DNA of 64,000 bases from Rhodocyclaceae bacterium (GTDB taxonomy: Bacteria > Pseudomonadota > Gammaproteobacteria > Burkholderiales > Rhodocyclaceae), in assembly GCA_018261935.1 (NCBI GenBank), contig JAGTRP010000009.1, positions 1 to 64,000 of the forward strand, given 5' to 3'. The notes under the pieces were generated by a model. It was not told where the DNA came from. It did not search any database and saw only the letters and a program-made list of their open reading frames with translations. Each line of letters starts with the position of its first letter. Within the stretch, counting starts at the first letter, position 1. The position numbers were made by a program, and so were the translations under genes. Positions 45,391 to 53,762 of this stretch are shown one piece after another.

Positions 45391-47961
45391 ATGGAAGTGT
45401 CCCGTATTCGAGCGTTGCGCGGCCCCAACCTGTGGAGCCGCCATACCGCGATCGAGGCCATCGTCACCTGTAGCGGCGCCGAGTGCTCCATCGACCGGCT
45501 GCCAGGATTCGAATCCCGCTTGCGGGAGCGCTTTCCGGAGATCGATTTCCTGACCGCCACCGGCCACGAGGAAACGGTCTCCCTGGCCCACGCCCTGGAA
45601 TTCGCCGTCCTCGGGCTGCAGGCCCAGGCCGGCTGCCCGGTGACTTTCAGCCGCACCGCCGAGACCCTGGATTCCGGCGTCTTCCAGGTGGTGGTGGAAT
45701 ACAGCGAGGAACCCGTCGGGCGGCTCGCCTTCGAGCTGGGCGAAGCCCTCTGCCTGGCCGCCCTCAAGGACAAACCCTTCGATCTCGCGGACGCCCTCCA
45801 CCGCCTGCGGGAGCTGGACGAGGACGTGCGCTTCGGCCCCAGCACCGGCTCCATCGTCCACGCCGCGGCCGCCCGGGGCGTTCCCTACCGGCGCCTCACC
45901 GAAGGCAGCTTGGTCCAGTTCGGCTGGGGCAGCAAGCAGCGCCGCATCCAGGCCGCCGAAACCGACCGCAGCAGCGCCATCGCCGAAGCCATCGCCCAGG
46001 ACAAGGAGCTCACCAAGACCCTCCTGCACGCTTCCGGCGTCTCGGTGCCCCAGGGGCGGCCGGTCACGGATGCGGAGGACGCCTGGCGCGCCGCCCAGGA
46101 AATCGGCGGCCCGGTGGTGGTGAAGCCCCGGGACGGCAACCAGGGCAAGGGCATTTCGGTCAATATCCAGACCCGGGAACAGGTCATGGCAGCCTATGCC
46201 GTCGCTGCCGACTTCCGGGACGATGTCCTGGTGGAGCGCTACCTCACGGGCCACGACTACCGCTTCCTGGTGGTGGGCGACAAGCTGATCGCCGCCGCCC
46301 GCCGGGACCCGCCCCAGGTCATCGGCGACGGCGTCCATACGGTGCGCGAGCTGGTGGACATCGTCAATGCCGACCCCCGCCGGGGCGTCGGCCACGCCAC
46401 TTCCCTCACCAAGATCCGCTTCGACGACATCGCCCTCGCCCGACTGGCCGAGCAGGGCTACCAGGCTGAGTCGGTGCCCACCAAGGGCACCCGGGTCATC
46501 CTCCGGAACAACGCCAACCTGTCCACCGGCGGCAGCGCCACCGATGTCACCGACGACGTCCATCCCGAACTGGCGGCGGCCGCCGTCGCCGCCGCCCAGA
46601 CCGTCGGCCTCGACATCTGCGGCATCGACGTGGTCTGCGACTCGGTCCTCAAGCCCCTGGAGGAACAGGGCGGCGGCATCGTCGAGGTCAATGCCGCGCC
46701 GGGCCTGCGCATGCACCTTTCCCCCTCCTACGGCAAGGGCCGGGCGGTGGGCGAGGCGGTCGTCTCCATGATGTTCCCCGATGGCGACACCGGCCGCATC
46801 CCCGTGGTGGCGGTGGCCGGCACCAACGGCAAGACCACCACCGTTCGCCTCATCGCCAACATCCTCGCCCGCCAGGGCCTGGGGGTCGGCATGACCAGCA
46901 CAGATGGCGTCTACGTGGAAGGCCGGCGCATCGACACCGGCGACTGCAGCGGCCCCAAGAGCGCCCGCAACGTGCTGCTCCACCCCGACGTGGATGCGGC
47001 GGTGTTCGAGACCGCCCGGGGCGGCGTGCTGCGGGAAGGCCTGGGCTTCGACCGCTGCGACGTGGCGGTAGTGACCAATATCGGCATGGGCGACCACCTG
47101 GGGCTCAACTACATCACCACGGTCGAGGACCTGGCCGTGGTCAAGCGGGTCATCGTCGAGAACGTGGCCAAGACCGGCACCGCCGTCCTCAACGCTGCCG
47201 ACCCCATCGTCGCCGCCATGGCGGGCAACTGCCCAGGCGCCATCATCTATTTCGCCACCGACCGCTTCCACCCGGTCATGGCCGCCCATCGGGCCCAAGG
47301 CAAGCGCGTGGTCTATGCGGAAGGCCAGGATATCGTCTGCGCCGAGGGCAAGAACGAGCACCGCCTGCCCCTGGCCGCCATCCCCATCACCCGCAACGGC
47401 ACCATCGGCTTCCAGGTGGAGAACGCCATGGCGGCCACCGCCGCCGCCTGGGCCCTGGGGCTCGACTGGGGCGTCATCGCCGGCGGCCTCGGCAGCTTCG
47501 TCTCCGACGCCCAGACCGCCCCCGGCCGCTTCAATCTATTCAACTACCGGGGCGCCACCCTGATCGCCGACTACGGCCACAACCCGGACGCCATCCAGGC
47601 CCTGGTGAATGCCATCGAAACCATGTCCACCGGCCGCCGCTCGGTGGTCATCAGCGGCGCCGGCGACCGGCGGGACGAGGATATCCGCCAGCAGACGGAA
47701 ATCCTGGGTGAGGCCTTCGATGAGGTCATCCTCTACCAGGATGCCTGCCAGCGGGGCCGGGCCGACGGCGAGGTGATCGGGCTGCTGCGGGAAGGCCTCG
47801 CCGACGCCAGCCGCACCCGGGCCGTGGATGAGGTCCGCGGCGAGTTCCTGGCCATCGACACCGCCCTGGCGCGGCTGAAGGCCGGCGACCTCTGCCTCAT
47901 CCTCATCGATCAGGTGGAAGAGGCCCTGGCCCACATCGCCAGGCGCATCGCCGAGGGCTGA
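45391..47961 (+). CDS. cphA: Cyanophycin synthetase
   Basis: 856-residue cytosolic enzyme that builds multi-L-arginyl-poly-L-aspartate from Asp and Arg with ATP. The ATP-grasp domain (VVKPRDGNQGKGI, GGGIVEVNAAPGLRMHL) would add Asp. The Mur-ligase-like domain (AGTNGKTTTVRLI, near residue 476) and its C-terminal part (GRFNLFN, ADYGHNPDAI) would add Arg. All ATP-binding motifs are intact and length is normal for CphA1 (about 870). The start ATG 45391 has GAGAGGAAG upstream; a TTG-initiated longer frame from 45361 is less likely. It is the last gene of the cassette, followed by a strong hairpin. Confidence 0.94.
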   Translation: MEVSRIRALRGPNLWSRHTAIEAIVTCSGAECSIDRLPGFESRLRERFPEIDFLTATGHEETVSLAHALEFAVLGLQAQAGCPVTFSRTAETLDSGVFQVVVEYSEEPVGRLAFELGEALCLAALKDKPFDLADALHRLRELDEDVRFGPSTGSIVHAAAARGVPYRRLTEGSLVQFGWGSKQRRIQAAETDRSSAIAEAIAQDKELTKTLLHASGVSVPQGRPVTDAEDAWRAAQEIGGPVVVKPRDGNQGKGISVNIQTREQVMAAYAVAADFRDDVLVERYLTGHDYRFLVVGDKLIAAARRDPPQVIGDGVHTVRELVDIVNADPRRGVGHATSLTKIRFDDIALARLAEQGYQAESVPTKGTRVILRNNANLSTGGSATDVTDDVHPELAAAAVAAAQTVGLDICGIDVVCDSVLKPLEEQGGGIVEVNAAPGLRMHLSPSYGKGRAVGEAVVSMMFPDGDTGRIPVVAVAGTNGKTTTVRLIANILARQGLGVGMTSTDGVYVEGRRIDTGDCSGPKSARNVLLHPDVDAAVFETARGGVLREGLGFDRCDVAVVTNIGMGDHLGLNYITTVEDLAVVKRVIVENVAKTGTAVLNAADPIVAAMAGNCPGAIIYFATDRFHPVMAAHRAQGKRVVYAEGQDIVCAEGKNEHRLPLAAIPITRNGTIGFQVENAMAATAAAWALGLDWGVIAGGLGSFVSDAQTAPGRFNLFNYRGATLIADYGHNPDAIQALVNAIETMSTGRRSVVISGAGDRRDEDIRQQTEILGEAFDEVILYQDACQRGRADGEVIGLLREGLADASRTRAVDEVRGEFLAIDTALARLKAGDLCLILIDQVEEALAHIARRIAEG

Positions 47962-47963
47962 AC

Positions 47964-47989
47964 GGCAGCGGCCCGGACGGGCCGCTGCC
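47964..47989. terminator. Hairpin between convergent cphA and the HD-GYP gene
   Basis: An 11-bp perfect GC-rich inverted repeat (arm GGCAGCGGCCC) with a GGAC loop fills the 31-bp gap between two convergent stop codons. There is no T-run on either side, so it may be a bidirectional terminator or an RNA-stabilising 3' end. Confidence 0.7.
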
Positions 47990-47992
47990 CCG

Positions 47993-49273
47993 CTAGGGAG
48001 CGATGAAATAGCGCTGCACGCTGGCCAACAGCGTGCTCCGCAGCTCTTCGTAGGAAGCTTGGCCGATGTCATGGTAGATCCGTGACGCCACAGCCTGGAA
48101 ATGGGCGAACATGTCCGGATCGAAGTGGCTGCCGCTGTTGCGCCGCATGATTTCCAAGGCGGCATCGAAAACCAGGGGCTCCTTGTAGGGGCGACGGCTG
48201 GTGAGGGCGTCGAACACGTCGGCGACGGCGAACAGCCGGGCCTCGACCGGAATATCTTTCCCCTCGAGTCCGCAGGGATATCCCGTGCCATCGAACTTCT
48301 CGTGATGGCACTTGACGACGCAGGCGGCCTGGGCCAGCCAGCCTGAACGCTGCACGATCTGTTCCCCGATGGCGACATGGGACTTCATGATCCGGAATTC
48401 CTCTTCCGTGAGCTTGCCCGGCTTAAGCAGGATCGTATCGCTGACCCCCACCTTCCCGACATCATGGAGGAAGGCGCCGACGACCAGAATGCGAATGCTG
48501 TCCTCGGTCAATCCCATGTGCTCCGCCAGGCGTAGCGCGTAGAGGGTCACCCGGTAGTTGTGGCTATCGGTGTCGGAATCCCGATGGGCCACCACATTGC
48601 CGAGGACTTCCAGCAATTCCAGGTTGCCCTGGAGGAGCAGGCGGGTCTGGGCGGCGTCCCGCCTTTGCAGGAGGACGATGATGGGAAAAGCCACCAGCAT
48701 GGTCACCAGCATCGAGCCCAGGGCCACCACGACGGCGCCGATGCTGTCTTCCCGCATCTCGGCCAGCATGTCGTCCGAGATGATGTAGATGCCCTTCAGG
48801 TAGCCGATGATGTCCTTCGACTCATTCTCGAGGGGAACTACGGTGATGATCGTCATCCGGTCATTGAGCGATACCTGCTCGTAGCTCGGACGGTCCGACA
48901 GCGGGACGGTCTCGGCCCGCCGCCACAGCTCGGTGGGTACGAGGACGGCGCGCTCGTTGAGCTCGTGAACGAGCTCCGCCTTGTTCCCGTCATATATCTC
49001 CACCGACACGAAATCCCCCAGCACCTTCCTCGCCGCCCCATGCAGGTCGACGAGGGTGAGCTGATGGCGATAATAGCGATCCAGTTCGGCGTCCTTGACC
49101 CGACGGGAGTCAGCCACCGCGTCATTCAAGACCCGGGCTTCGACCCGCTCGGTCTCGTAGTGCCAGACCGCCACCCCGATGACGAAGGACAGCGGCAGCC
49201 AGGCCAGGGCCAGCCGGCCGGCGACGGTACGGGTGGCGGACCGGGCGGCAAGGGCGGTAAAAAGTGATTTCAA
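47993..49273 (-). CDS. Membrane HD-GYP protein (probable c-di-GMP phosphodiesterase)
   Basis: 426 residues. Two membrane helices (about 20-40 and 178-200) flank a periplasmic sensor of about 140 residues. The C-terminal HD-GYP domain has the metal-binding LHDVGKVG (near residue 268), HV of SHVAIGEQI, HHEKFDGTGYPCGL and VADVFDALTSRRPYK. All key residues of an active c-di-GMP phosphodiesterase are seen. It is the second c-di-GMP gene in the window besides the GGDEF-EAL protein. It stands alone on the minus strand between the cyanophycin cassette and nirH. Confidence 0.92.
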   Translation of the reverse strand: MKSLFTALAARSATRTVAGRLALAWLPLSFVIGVAVWHYETERVEARVLNDAVADSRRVKDAELDRYYRHQLTLVDLHGAARKVLGDFVSVEIYDGNKAELVHELNERAVLVPTELWRRAETVPLSDRPSYEQVSLNDRMTIITVVPLENESKDIIGYLKGIYIISDDMLAEMREDSIGAVVVALGSMLVTMLVAFPIIVLLQRRDAAQTRLLLQGNLELLEVLGNVVAHRDSDTDSHNYRVTLYALRLAEHMGLTEDSIRILVVGAFLHDVGKVGVSDTILLKPGKLTEEEFRIMKSHVAIGEQIVQRSGWLAQAACVVKCHHEKFDGTGYPCGLEGKDIPVEARLFAVADVFDALTSRRPYKEPLVFDAALEIMRRNSGSHFDPDMFAHFQAVASRIYHDIGQASYEELRSTLLASVQRYFIAP

Positions 49274-49438
49274 AGTATCTCCAGAGCGCCTCGGGGGAAC
49301 GAAGCGGGCGACCTAGGCCGCAGAGGCGTAATACAGGGCGTATTGTTACCCCATGTTTCTTCCATTTTCCTGACGATGCCCGATGTAAAGAGGAGACCAG
49401 CCATCGCCCTGAGCGGAACATGACGGCGCCGCGGTCCC

Positions 49439-49915
49439 TCAGGCGCCGATGCGCAGGCCGGTCTTTTTCAGGATGCGGCTGGAGAAGAGGATGTCGCTGC
49501 CGCGGCAGTCCTCCCCCAGCAGGGAACGGATGGCCTCGGCCTTGTCATGCACCTCTTCCCGGGAAGCGCCGTGGACCATGGCGAAGAGGTTGTAGGGCCA
49601 GGCCGGCAGGGCCCGGGGCCGGCGGTAGCAATGGGTGACGAAATCCAGGGCCCCGACCCGGCTTCCCAGTCCATCGACCCGGTCGTCGGGCACGTCCCAC
49701 ACGGTCATACCGTTGGCCGTCCAGCCGATGGCGTAGTGGTTGGGCACGGCGCCGATGCGGCGGATGACGCCGGAGTCCACCATGGCCTGCAGGCGGGCCA
49801 TGAGTTCGTCGGCGGTAATTTCGAGATCCGCGGCCAGGGCATGGTAGGGACGCGGCACCAGGGGCAGGCCCCTCTGGGTGGCGATGACGATGGCCCGGTC
49901 GATGGCGTCCCTCAC
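49439..49915 (-). CDS. nirH: NirH, siroheme decarboxylase subunit
   Basis: 158-residue AsnC/Lrp-fold protein, one of four Nir decarboxylase units that convert siroheme to 12,18-didecarboxysiroheme for heme d1. The motif WPYNLFAMVHGA is shared with the L half of NirDL. The start is GTG 49915, overlapping the nirG stop in a GTGA. No ATG is available in a sensible place. H rather than G or L is assigned by gene order (DLGH), as in Pseudomonas. It ends the main nir operon within the window. Confidence 0.88.
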   Translation of the reverse strand: MRDAIDRAIVIATQRGLPLVPRPYHALAADLEITADELMARLQAMVDSGVIRRIGAVPNHYAIGWTANGMTVWDVPDDRVDGLGSRVGALDFVTHCYRRPRALPAWPYNLFAMVHGASREEVHDKAEAIRSLLGEDCRGSDILFSSRILKKTGLRIGA

Positions 49916-50370
49916 ACCCGGGCCTCCAGCTTCATTTCCACGAAATACTCCCGCTCCTTCGGGAAGGCGAAAACCGGCAGGCCGATGGCGGCCTCGATCT
50001 TTCCAATGGCGGCCGGGATGCCTTCCGGCGTCTCGGTGGCGAGAACGAACCACATGTTGAGGGCGTGCTCCCGGCGATAGTTGTGGGCCACTTCCGGCCG
50101 GGCGTTCACCGCCTCGGCGACGGCGTCGTAGCATTCCTCCGGCACCGCCAGGGCTGCCAGCACAAAGGCGCCGCCCAGGCGCTCCACCTGATACATGGGG
50201 CCGAACCGGGTCAGCACCCGCGCTTCCAGGAGGCGCCCCAGGCGAACGATCAATTCCCCTTCGTCGATGCCCAGATCGGCGGCAGCCTCGGCGTAGGGCC
50301 GCTCGCAGATCGGGAAGCCGCCCTGCAGGCGGGCGACGAGGCGGCGGTCCACCGCATCGAGATCAGGCAT
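49912..50370 (-). CDS. nirG: NirG, siroheme decarboxylase subunit
   Basis: 152-residue AsnC/Lrp-fold protein. The His-containing motif REHALNMWFVLATETPEGI is the counterpart of the NirD half (REHRYNLWFVV). The start ATG 50370 (MPDLDAVDRRLVARLQ) overlaps the nirDL stop by eight bases, and the stop overlaps nirH by four; all indicates coupled translation. Assigned G by order. Confidence 0.88.
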   Translation of the reverse strand: MPDLDAVDRRLVARLQGGFPICERPYAEAAADLGIDEGELIVRLGRLLEARVLTRFGPMYQVERLGGAFVLAALAVPEECYDAVAEAVNARPEVAHNYRREHALNMWFVLATETPEGIPAAIGKIEAAIGLPVFAFPKEREYFVEMKLEARV

Positions 50371-51328
50371 AACGGGCGCCGTTCTGCTTGAAGCGGGTGC
50401 GGGAGAACAGCACCTCGCAGGGATCTTCGGCGAGACCGTGGCGGCAGCGCAGTTCGGCGATGGTAGCCTCCACCTCGGCCCGTTCCCGGCCATGGATCAT
50501 GCAGAACAGGTTGTAGGGCCACTGGGGCAGGACCCGGGGGCGGCGATAGCAGAGGGTGACCGCCGGTTCTTCGGCCAGGGCCCGACCCACCTCGCCCACC
50601 CGCTCGTCGGGGATGTCGTGCACCAGCATGGCGTTGGCGGTGTAACCCAGCTCCCGGTGCCGCACCACCACCCCGAAGCGCTTGATGGCCCCAGCCTCCA
50701 GCCATTGCCGGATACGGCCCATGACTTCGCCCTCGGAAGCGCCGATGCGCTCGGCGATGAGGGCGAAGGGGCGGATGAAGAGGGGCAGGCCTTCCTGCAG
50801 CACCGACACCAGCCGCCGCTCGGACTCGCCGATGGGTGCCTGGGGATGCACCGGCAGGGCCGCCGCCCGCCGCTTCGCGCCACCGCCGAGGGGAAAACCC
50901 AGGTCGATGTGATATTCCTCCAGGAGAGGCAAGGCGAGGATAGGGAATCCCGCCGCCTGCCCGATGGCCCCCAGGGTCGCACGGAGCCGCTCTTCAGTGG
51001 CGGCGGTGACCACGAACCAGAGGTTGTAGCGGTGCTCCCGCTCGTAGTTGTGGTTCACCTCGGGGAAGCGATTCACCACCTCGGCCACCGCCGCCAGCCG
51101 CTCCGGCGGCACCGCCATGGCGGCCAGGGTGGAAGCGCCGATGCGCTTGGGCGCGAAGACGGCCCCGACCCGGGAAATCTTGCCCTCCCGTCGCAGCTGG
51201 TCCAGGGACCCGAGCACGACCTTTTCCGCCACCCCCAGCCGGGCCGCCAGTTCGGCAAAGGGCGCAGGACAGAGGGGGAAGTCCCGCTGGAAATCGTTGA
51301 GGAGATGGAATTCGAGGGCATCGTCCAT
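50363..51328 (-). CDS. nirDL: Fused NirD-NirL siroheme decarboxylase
   Basis: 321 residues made of two AsnC/Lrp-like halves, each with a helix-turn-helix and an alpha/beta domain. The D half (1-150) has HNYEREHRYNLWFVV; the L half (about 170-321) has RRPRVLPQWPYNLFCMIHG. In known systems one such pair decarboxylates two acetate groups of siroheme. The D-L fusion is known in some denitrifiers, while Pseudomonas aeruginosa has separate genes. The start ATG 51328 has AGGGG upstream and lies 10 bp after nirF. Confidence 0.92.
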   Translation of the reverse strand: MDDALEFHLLNDFQRDFPLCPAPFAELAARLGVAEKVVLGSLDQLRREGKISRVGAVFAPKRIGASTLAAMAVPPERLAAVAEVVNRFPEVNHNYEREHRYNLWFVVTAATEERLRATLGAIGQAAGFPILALPLLEEYHIDLGFPLGGGAKRRAAALPVHPQAPIGESERRLVSVLQEGLPLFIRPFALIAERIGASEGEVMGRIRQWLEAGAIKRFGVVVRHRELGYTANAMLVHDIPDERVGEVGRALAEEPAVTLCYRRPRVLPQWPYNLFCMIHGRERAEVEATIAELRCRHGLAEDPCEVLFSRTRFKQNGARYA

Positions 51329-51338
51329 TTTTTGACCC

Positions 51339-52502
51339 CTAAAAACCGATGCGGTGAGCGCGTGAAGCAAAGAGGATTCCCGAGGGCGCCTCGGCCGGAA
51401 TCTCCCCCAGCCTCTCCAATGGGTCGGTGCGGTAGATGAGCACCTTGTTGTCGTCCCGGGCGGAGAGCCAGACCTGCTCGCCCCGGGGAGTGAATTCCAT
51501 GTGGAGGATCCCCTTGCCGGGGTCGAAGGCGTGGACCACCTCCTGGGCCAGGGTGTCGATGACGTCGATCCGGCCGTTGTCCGGAAAGGCGAAATTGACC
51601 CACACCTGGCGCCCGTCGGGCCGGGCCATGACGAAGACCGGCTGGCCCCGCACCGGGATGCGGCCAACCTCACGCCAGGTGGCGGTATCCACCACCAGCA
51701 CCTCGTGGCGGCCGACGGCGGGCAGGTAAGCCTTGCCCTGGGCCACCGACCAGCCCCGCAGGTGGGGCATCTTGAAGACCGGCAGCTTTTCCTCGCCGCG
51801 GCCGTAGTTCTCGAGAATCTTGCGCGCCCCCTTTTCCGGCTGCCAGAGGTCCAGCATAGCGATGCCATCCTCGCCGAAAAGCCCCGCCAGGTAGTGGCGG
51901 CCGTCCGGGGTCACCAGGCCGTCGTAGGGCTGCCGGCCGGCGGGGTAGCGGCGGGTGGCGGGATGGCGGGGGTCGGAGAAGTCGCTCACCCAGATTTCGC
52001 CGCCGTCGAAGAGGGCGTAGGCGAACCGGTTGCCCGGCACGTCGGCCAGCCCCACCACCTTGGAGAATTTGCCGGGGGCGTACTCGGCCGGCACTTCGGA
52101 CAGGAGTTCCAGGGTGTCGGCGTCGAAGGCCTTGATGCCCCCGGGGCTGTAGTTCTGGGCGACCACGATGCGGCCGTCCTGGGAAATGGCGCCGCCGATG
52201 GCGTTGCCCGACTGCAGGATGCGCTTGACCAGGCGGCCTTCCAGGAGATCCACCTTGGACAGCCCGCCGTCCCGCCCGAAAACGAAGGCGTAGCGGCCAT
52301 CCCGGGAATAGACGGCGGAGGCGTGGGAAAGATCGCCCAGCCCCTCGATGCGGCCATAGGGCTGGCGGTGGGTGGTATCCACCAGGGTCACCCGGCCGCT
52401 GGCCCGCTCGACGACCAGGCCGAGATCGCCGGTGCCCCGCAGTTGCGGCCCGGCACAGGCGGTGAGCAGGGTGGAAGCGAGAAGGATCAGCAGTGCACGC
52501 AC
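51339..52502 (-). CDS. nirF: NirF, heme d1 biosynthesis lipoprotein
   Basis: 387-residue periplasmic d1-type propeller protein without a heme c motif, needed for heme d1 synthesis and transfer. The N-terminus (VRALLILLASTLLTACAG) has a lipobox with Cys at LTAC, so it should be a lipoprotein, as reported for Pseudomonas NirF. Start GTG 52502 has GAGG five bases upstream and lies seven bases after the nirC stop. NirF works with NirN and NirS in the periplasm. Confidence 0.92.
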   Translation of the reverse strand: MRALLILLASTLLTACAGPQLRGTGDLGLVVERASGRVTLVDTTHRQPYGRIEGLGDLSHASAVYSRDGRYAFVFGRDGGLSKVDLLEGRLVKRILQSGNAIGGAISQDGRIVVAQNYSPGGIKAFDADTLELLSEVPAEYAPGKFSKVVGLADVPGNRFAYALFDGGEIWVSDFSDPRHPATRRYPAGRQPYDGLVTPDGRHYLAGLFGEDGIAMLDLWQPEKGARKILENYGRGEEKLPVFKMPHLRGWSVAQGKAYLPAVGRHEVLVVDTATWREVGRIPVRGQPVFVMARPDGRQVWVNFAFPDNGRIDVIDTLAQEVVHAFDPGKGILHMEFTPRGEQVWLSARDDNKVLIYRTDPLERLGEIPAEAPSGILFASRAHRIGF

Positions 52503-52509
52503 GGCAGCC

Positions 52510-52857
52510 TCATGGCGGGAATCCCGCCTGCAATTCTTGCACAATCCAGCCCGCCTCGGCTTCCGAAACGAATTGGCGCCAGGGGGGCATGGGGGTTCCC
52601 GGGCGGCCGCCGACTACCGTCGCCACCAGGGACTCGGCCGGCTTGTCCCGCAGGGCCTCCGGCGTCAGGGCCGGCCCCAGCCCGCCCTGCAGGGTCATGC
52701 CGTGGCAGGAGCCGCAGTCCTGGCGCACCAGGTGCACCAGTTCCGCCCGGCGCCCGGCCGACAGCTCCGGCACCGCCGCCGCCGAGGCGGCGAAAAAAAA
52801 GGGCGCCGCCAGGAGCGGCGCCCTTTTCAGCCAGGTCCGGCCGGATTGCTTTGTCAT
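52510..52857 (-). CDS. nirC: NirC, c-type cytochrome
   Basis: 115-residue monoheme cytochrome with a signal peptide (about 12-28) and heme site C48-C51-H52 (CGSCHG); Met in TPMPPW is a likely axial ligand. NirC-type cytochromes can donate electrons to NirS or take part in d1 maturation. The signal-peptide codons also form a terminator-like hairpin (52793-52823). It lies between nirB and nirF, the same order as in Pseudomonas stutzeri apart from a missing nirM. Confidence 0.9.
   Translation of the reverse strand: MTKQSGRTWLKRAPLLAAPFFFAASAAAVPELSAGRRAELVHLVRQDCGSCHGMTLQGGLGPALTPEALRDKPAESLVATVVGGRPGTPMPPWRQFVSEAEAGWIVQELQAGFPP
52793..52823 (-). terminator. Terminator-like hairpin inside nirC
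   Basis: On the minus strand a perfect 9-bp stem (arms GGGCGCCGC and GCGGCGCCC, loop TCCTG) at 52801-52823 is followed at once by eight T. It has the full form of an intrinsic terminator but lies within codons 11-22 of nirC. It could attenuate the operon when nirC is poorly translated, or it may be a side effect of Leu-Ala-Ala-Pro-Phe-Phe-Phe codons. Confidence 0.55.
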
Positions 52858-52876
52858 CTCCGGGCAGCGCTGGCGC

Positions 52877-53719
52877 TCAGAGCTTGGTGGCCTTCACGTC
52901 CCCATCGGCGCCGATGCCCAGCTTGTAGCCGAAGGAGATGTGATGGAAGCGGCCGCTGGCATGGTCGGCGTGGATGGCGATGCCGAAGGGCACGGCCTTG
53001 CCTTCGGCCAGGGCGACGCCGCCCGCCAGCTTGCGGGTGAAGGTGACGGTGTAGGTGTCGCCGGCCTTGCTGCCTTCAGCCGTGACACCGGCCTTGCCGC
53101 CTTCCATGGCGCGCTTGTCGGTGACCGTGCCGTCCGCCGCCTTGGCGCCCTTGGCGCTGCGCCACTGCATCAGGTCGTAGGCGCCGTCCTTGACGTACTT
53201 GGTCTTCTTGTCGTCGGCCCCCGGCATGGTGCGGGCGTCGTTGTGGCAGGTGGCCCAGCAACCCACCTGCTCGCCCTGGGGCACCTTGTCGTTGGCGATA
53301 AGCATGGTGGCCTTGACGTCGTTGTCCTTGTCGGACGGGTCGGCGGCACCGGCCGGGGCCTTGAAGGTCAGGCGCACGTAGAGGTTGCTGGCGTCGTAGG
53401 CGGCCTGAACATTGACCGGGAAGGTCATGGTCTTCGGCGCTCCCTTCGGCTCCAGGTCCTTGCTCGCCAGGCGCTTGAAGTCGAGGCTCAGCTGGCCCTT
53501 CTCGTCATGGCAGCCGGCGCAGGTTTCCCCCTTCTTGAGGCCGGCGGAGCCGCTATGCTCGGCCTTCTTGGTGGCCCACTCGATGGGGGTCACCCCCGGA
53601 TGGAAGACGTGGATTTCCTTCTTCGGCACCTTGCTCCAGTCTGGCGCGGCCAGGGCGGCTTGGGAACCCAGCGCCAGCACGGCGCCGAGGACGGCCAGGG
53701 AAGCGATTTTCCTTTTCAT
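52877..53719 (-). CDS. nirB: NirB-like diheme cytochrome c-552
   Basis: 280-residue periplasmic cytochrome with a signal peptide cleaved near ALA-AP (residue 25). It belongs to the cytochrome c-552/ethylbenzene-dehydrogenase-type heme-binding family (WSKVPKKEIHVFHPG, YDASNLYVRLTF, GIAIHADHASGRFHHISFGY). The first heme site is CAGCH at 67-71; the second is the unusual CWATCH at 154-159 (CX3CH). Gene order nirS-nirT-nirB equals that of P. stutzeri, where nirB encodes cytochrome c-552. It probably carries electrons to NirS, but its exact role is not established. Confidence 0.85.
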   Translation of the reverse strand: MKRKIASLAVLGAVLALGSQAALAAPDWSKVPKKEIHVFHPGVTPIEWATKKAEHSGSAGLKKGETCAGCHDEKGQLSLDFKRLASKDLEPKGAPKTMTFPVNVQAAYDASNLYVRLTFKAPAGAADPSDKDNDVKATMLIANDKVPQGEQVGCWATCHNDARTMPGADDKKTKYVKDGAYDLMQWRSAKGAKAADGTVTDKRAMEGGKAGVTAEGSKAGDTYTVTFTRKLAGGVALAEGKAVPFGIAIHADHASGRFHHISFGYKLGIGADGDVKATKL

Positions 53720-53762
53720 GGTGAATCTCCGTTTTCTAGGTTGATAGCGATGGGCGACGGGA

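Noticed and set aside
49439-51328. AsnC/Lrp-type transcription factors
   Set aside because: The helix-turn-helix fold is shared, but the His-containing motifs, fusion and place between nirF and the operon end identify siroheme decarboxylase subunits.
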